Shown: positions 60,225 to 64,000 of the stretch, one piece after another
Position numbering within the stretch: the stretch's first letter is position 1
Layout of the letters: each line of letters starts with the position of its first letter
The notes under the pieces: generated by a model
Databases searched by the model: none
What the model was told of the DNA's origin: nothing
Seen by the model: only the letters and a program-made list of their open reading frames with translations
Position numbers and translations under genes: made by a program
Origin: Ignelater luminosus
Lineage: Eukaryota; Arthropoda; Insecta; Coleoptera; Elateridae
NCBI GenBank assembly: GCA_011009095.1
Contig: VTPC01091253.1
Span: forward strand, 271,863-335,862
DNA: 64,000 nucleotides
Reading direction: 5' to 3'

Positions 60225-61854
60225 GAACTTACCAGAAGATAGCGTTCGCATAAAAAGCTTATTGAAAAAGTTTAGTATAAAGAAGTGCTATGTCAAACTT
60301 ACTCGGGTGCCTGTACGCGAAGGACAGATTATTACAGTTTTAGGAGCACTTCGTGGCATGAACAGCAAATTGAAACAACTTAATCGTAGCAAAAAAAAGA
60401 ATGATCTGGTTGAAGAATCTTCCACAATGCCTTCTCTGCATTGTAAAATTGGTTTAACCAATTCATCAGTTTTATACGGAACTGATGAGATTTCATTGCC
60501 ACTCAAAAACATTAAAAATGAAGTAAATTGTGTTAGTGCTAACAATGAAGTTAAAGAGTTTGTATGCAACCTCTGTTATGATAGGTTTAGTAACAAAGAT
60601 AATTATTTTACCCATATGAATTTTCACAAGGAAATTTGTAAGTCTCGAGCTGTATGGTGTCAAGGTTGCAGTAAGTTTTATAGTGATGAAAAACAATTCG
60701 AATCACATTCACCTTGTAAAGACAAGTCATTATTAGCTGTTAGTACAGGCCGGCTTTTGTATACCATAAAAGAAAGTGATAAATCCAAAGACAATAATTA
60801 TTTAAGAATTTTACAGAATAAAAATATGCCATTTCTATGCATTTATTGTAAACTAAGATTTAACAATGCTGAAGACATCAAAGAACATTTGATATGTTTT
60901 CATAGCGATCTTGAAACCAAGTTTCAATGTCTTTGGTGTAACCAATCATGTTCTCCTTTGAAAACACACATGCATAAATGTATGCTATGTAATAAATATT
61001 TTTTTAATGAGTATCGATTTTTAATACACATAAAAGTGTATCACAACAAAAATGTAATGAAAGAAGAAAAGGAACCAAATTTTGCTTGTTTTTATTGTCA
61101 TAAACGTTTTGAATTAATTGTTGATATTGATATTCATTCAGCAGCCGAACATGTGGAACACCAATTGAAGTACATATGTTTAATATGCAATGTCATTTTA
61201 AATTCCTTTCAAGAACATACACATGCAAATGTTGATCATCGTCATACATTAGCAACATACCAATGTTCATACTGTTTTAAGATATTTGATTCTTATAATG
61301 ATATAAAGCAGCATTTTGTTTCCTTACATTCTCTTATCAGAGAACCAATATATAATTCCTTGAAATGTTCTGAAGTAATCGATTTAGAAACTGAAATCAA
61401 AACAGAAGTTGAAAGTACTGAAGAAGAAACCATACCGAATTATCTGTATGCTTGCTTATATTGTGCTGAACTTTTCTATACTTTTTCTGAGATATATAAA
61501 CATATTAGACAAGACCATATAGAACTCGATAAAATTTTTTATTATAGATGCATAGAATGTCGCAAGAATTATATTAATAGCAATAAGCATTTGCATACTC
61601 AGATAAACATTTTTCAGGATAAAACCAATGATGATCTAAGTGTAAAATCAAACAATCCAAAACAGTTCAATTGCACTTATTGTGATGAAGGCATAGATAC
61701 CTACTATCATCTCTACCATCATCTTGCATCAGTCCACAACAATGTTAAAAATTCCACCTTTACGTGTAACCTTTGCAAGAAGACCTTTCCAATAAGTAAA
61801 AGACATTTTCATCACAAAAGCACAGTAGCAAGATTTCATGACCAGAATAATTAA
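60225..61854 (+). CDS. ZAD factor alternative 3' exon D (about 12 zinc fingers)
   Basis: The exon starts after TTTTTCTTTCAG. One base completes the exon 4 codon, and 542 codons follow to TAA, giving a 791-residue isoform. Residues 1-110 of the exon are a basic region (NLPEDSVRIKSLLKKF, LNRSKKKND) without fingers. From about residue 114, C2H2 fingers follow: FVCNLCYDRF, VWCQGCSKFY, FLCIYCKLRF, FQCLWCNQSC, CMLCNKYFF, FACFYCHKRF, YICLICNVIL, YQCSYCFKIF, YACLYCAELF, YRCIECRKNY, FNCTYCDEG, FTCNLCKKTF. Full fingers with H-x3-4-H alternate with short ones missing spacing or a ligand, and linkers are long and not TGEKP, so fingers probably work as spaced pairs. An in-frame ATG at 60124 lies in the intron and is not the start. 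AATAAA at 62155-62160 is the likely poly(A) signal. This is the most DNA-binding-competent isoform. Confidence 0.9.
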
Positions 61855-62560
61855 ATAATAATTTGTTCAGATCAAAAAACGCTATAAATATTGAATTCAT
61901 AATGTAAATTGCTGTTGTTTACCAACCTATCGTTACAGCAATTTTATCTAGATTAAGTTTGAAAGGGACATGATTTGTGCAAGAGCACCATTCTGCATAA
62001 ACATTAATACTTTAATCGGCCTTATTAGGAGTTAACTATTATACGTTTTCTTTGTGATATTTATCGTTGTGTTTGTTTTCATTCTGTTTAGTTTTATAAT
62101 TATTATTATAAGTGATATATAAGCTAATTTATTAAAAGTTATTTGTAATACTGAAAATAAATGTCATTTTTATATAAACTTGCTGCAGAGTAATTTACAT
62201 ATTATAATGTCTACAATCCATTGACGTAACTATAAATTTTCTATAGGTAAGCAAAATGTCACCCATGCCTGTTCTATTATCAGGTATCATCATGTTGATG
62301 ATTGTTGTCAGATATTCAAATTAAAAATTGTTTTTCTTTATTTCTTCATTAGCAAAGTCTTGAGTGTAATGTTGCTATATCTGTGCTACCTATTCTTAGA
62401 AAACATGATGTGATACTCAAATGCGGCCTACATAAATTCCGTAAGTCTTGCAAATATATGAGCATAATTGCACGTGTCTAATTACCACCCTTTCCTGTTT
62501 CCTGGCCACATAACAATGTTCGGTCACATATTTACCATCTCAGTGTTGTTTTCTGGCTTA
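61855..62560 (+). other. 3'UTR and downstream of exon D
   Basis: Non-coding. Contains the AATAAA at 62155-62160, about 300 bases after the stop. Nothing else recognised. Confidence 0.6.
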
Positions 62561-62960
62561 ACAAATGGAGACGTTACGGCAGTTCTGCTGCACGTGGTTG
62601 GTAGCATGTGATGGAGCTGCGATGTTAGTGGCGGCAAAAGTACACTTTTGTTCTATGTTTGGCGGTTTAAGTATGACAGGTGCCGGCTGCAGTGGAAGGC
62701 GTTGGCATGAAATGTGACTACGACATTGACTATGATGTCGGCGACAAGCACAATATCTATATTGGTTGTGGCGGATGTTTACAGGTGGAGACAAGAAGTT
62801 CTGCCTCTTCAGTGAAGCCATTTCCAGTCTACGGGTCATCGGTGGTACGTCTCGGGTAGATTTTGTCTATAGGGGCTGTCGATTCTCCTTGATTTTGCAA
62901 TTTTACAGAGTTCTGTAGTTTTCCACAAGGAATGGATGTCTATGCGGGAAGGATGATACA
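62560..62960. other. Less AT-rich patch without assigned gene
   Basis: Base composition changes sharply, with many GCG and CGG words. A 93-codon minus frame (62839-62558) is Cys/His/Pro-rich but irregular, and plus frames are short. It could be a distant first exon/promoter or a repeat. No call is justified. Confidence 0.35.
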
Positions 62961-63249
62961 ACCGGATGTCTGCTGCTTAATTTTTTAATTCTGACGCGAA
63001 TTCGTAGACTTAATGCTAATTAAATCTTCCTAAATAGGTAATTAACTTTGAATTATTTAAACTATGCAAATGCGATTAATTTTTTAACCAAATATCTCAT
63101 GAGTAGAATGAAGAATCAATTAATGTCCTAATAATATTAAATCATAGATATTGTTGATAACATCAACAGCTGGTTTATACAGACTTGGGTAAATAGTAAA
63201 GAGCTTCCTTACGTGACAATGAGATTTGGTTGCAAGTCGATGACGCGCT

Positions 63250-63250
<1 letters not shown>

Positions 63251-63313
<63 letters not shown>
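63251..63313. repeat. CT microsatellite, about 31 units
   Basis: Uninterrupted (CT)n of 63 bp. On the opposite strand it is a GAGA tract, a site type bound by GAGA-factor-like proteins in insects, but long GA runs are also common by slippage. Confidence 0.95.
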
Positions 63314-63317
<4 letters not shown>

Positions 63318-63827
63318 GATGGGCTGGTATCAAGCAGTAGTTGTAAGGCTAAATAAACTTAAAGAACGACCAAAGTGGAAGATGTCCTTCTTTACAGCCA
63401 AACAATTATATTGACCTCCGTACTCTATAACAGATTACATTACAGATGGTATAGCATAAAACACGGTAAACAACAAAGCTTAGGATCGATAACATTAATT
63501 TCTTCAGTACCTTTTTACCAAGATGGATCGTATCAGTTTAATTACGTCAACCTGGTTTGCAACACTGTTGCAACGAGCTTCGATCAACTTACAAAACTAT
63601 TTTTGAATTATTAATGACTCGTTGGCGGATTTGTTTCAAACGAAGGTTGTTCACACGAAGCGAGAGTGTATTCTTCTTGTGAGTTGTTTCTTTTTTGTTA
63701 GTAACCCGACACATATAATAAACATAGAACATCCTATAATAATAAAAACTCTAGAAATGAAATTTACTGTAAACATTTTTTAGCTCTTCTTTCTTATGAT
63801 GTGATGCACATATAGCATACGTCTTGG

Positions 63828-63892
63828 ACCGGCTCTGGAAGCAGAGCTTGTTTATTAATGTTGCTTTGCTTCCTGAAGGAAGCCGGTCTTCA
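63828..63892. repeat. Imperfect hairpin
   Basis: GACCGGCTCTGGAAGCA at 63828-63844 pairs with TGCTTTGCTTCCTGAAGGAAGCCGGTC-type sequence ending at 63892; the outer GACCGGCT/AGCCGGTC match is perfect. It is less AT-rich than its flanks and may be an element end or a structured RNA segment. Confidence 0.45.
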
Positions 63893-64000
63893 TTCTAGGA
63901 ATGCACTCTACTTCGGCCAGGAATGGAAAAAGGAAATCCGATAGATTTAATATGTTATGGAAGTTATTTTGTGGCATTGCTCGCGGCGCACACTGGTCCG
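63893..64000. other. Window end, unassigned
   Basis: No gene seen in the final bases. Confidence 0.4.

Noticed and set aside
1..64000. tRNA, rRNA and CRISPR arrays
   Set aside because: No B-box-like GGTTCGAATCC with a matching cloverleaf, no rRNA blocks and no regularly spaced short direct repeats were seen by eye; a covariance-model scan would be needed to exclude small RNAs.

Overview
This is nuclear DNA of an animal, almost certainly an insect. The evidence is a ZAD domain (a Cys-Cys/Cys-Cys zinc finger expanded in insect C2H2 factors), GT-AG introns of hundreds of bases to more than 20 kb, strongly AT-rich sequence, and a dense load of insect-type DNA transposons (Tc1/mariner, piggyBac, hAT, Crypton-like tyrosine recombinase, MITEs) plus one non-LTR remnant. 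No bacterial operons, CRISPR arrays, rRNA or tRNA genes were seen. Species cannot be read from the window.

Main gene. A plus-strand ZAD zinc-finger transcription-factor locus occupies about 17.8-61.9 kb. Four constant exons (17846-17980, 18381-18695, 18756-18920, 30294-30424) encode the ZAD, an acidic linker, a basic nuclear-localisation-like patch and a second acidic linker. Exon 4 ends two bases into a codon. Two downstream exons carrying C2H2 fingers (53116-53371 and 60225-61854) both start one base from the end of a codon and each has its own stop codon. They therefore look like mutually exclusive 3' exons sharing one N-terminus, as in lola or mod(mdg4), but on a ZAD instead of a BTB platform. 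Two more open segments (33537-33720, 50960-51104) have the same acceptor phase and are weaker candidates. A decayed finger-like segment lies at about 58.64-58.81 kb.

Inverted relic. The minus strand from about 9576 to 4856 is a rearranged, decayed copy of the same locus. Exons 2, 3 and 4 and the intron downstream of exon 4 can be followed in order, matching plus-strand 18381-32430. It has frameshifts and a shortened exon 4, and it later received transposon insertions that the functional copy lacks.

Other content. A four-exon THAP-domain gene (11181-11832) is flanked by 35-44 bp inverted repeats and followed by a hAT (ZMYM1-like) transposase remnant. The 11.4 kb intron 3 and the more than 20 kb downstream of exon 4 are filled with transposon relics: foldback MITEs, a mariner relic, a Tc1 relic with intact ends, two piggyBac relics, a Crypton-like tyrosine-recombinase relic and nested MITEs. 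The right end (62.5-64.0 kb) has a locally less AT-rich patch, a long CT microsatellite and a hairpin, but no gene I can identify.

All gene models come from reading frames, splice motifs and remembered family features. No alignment or transcript data were available.
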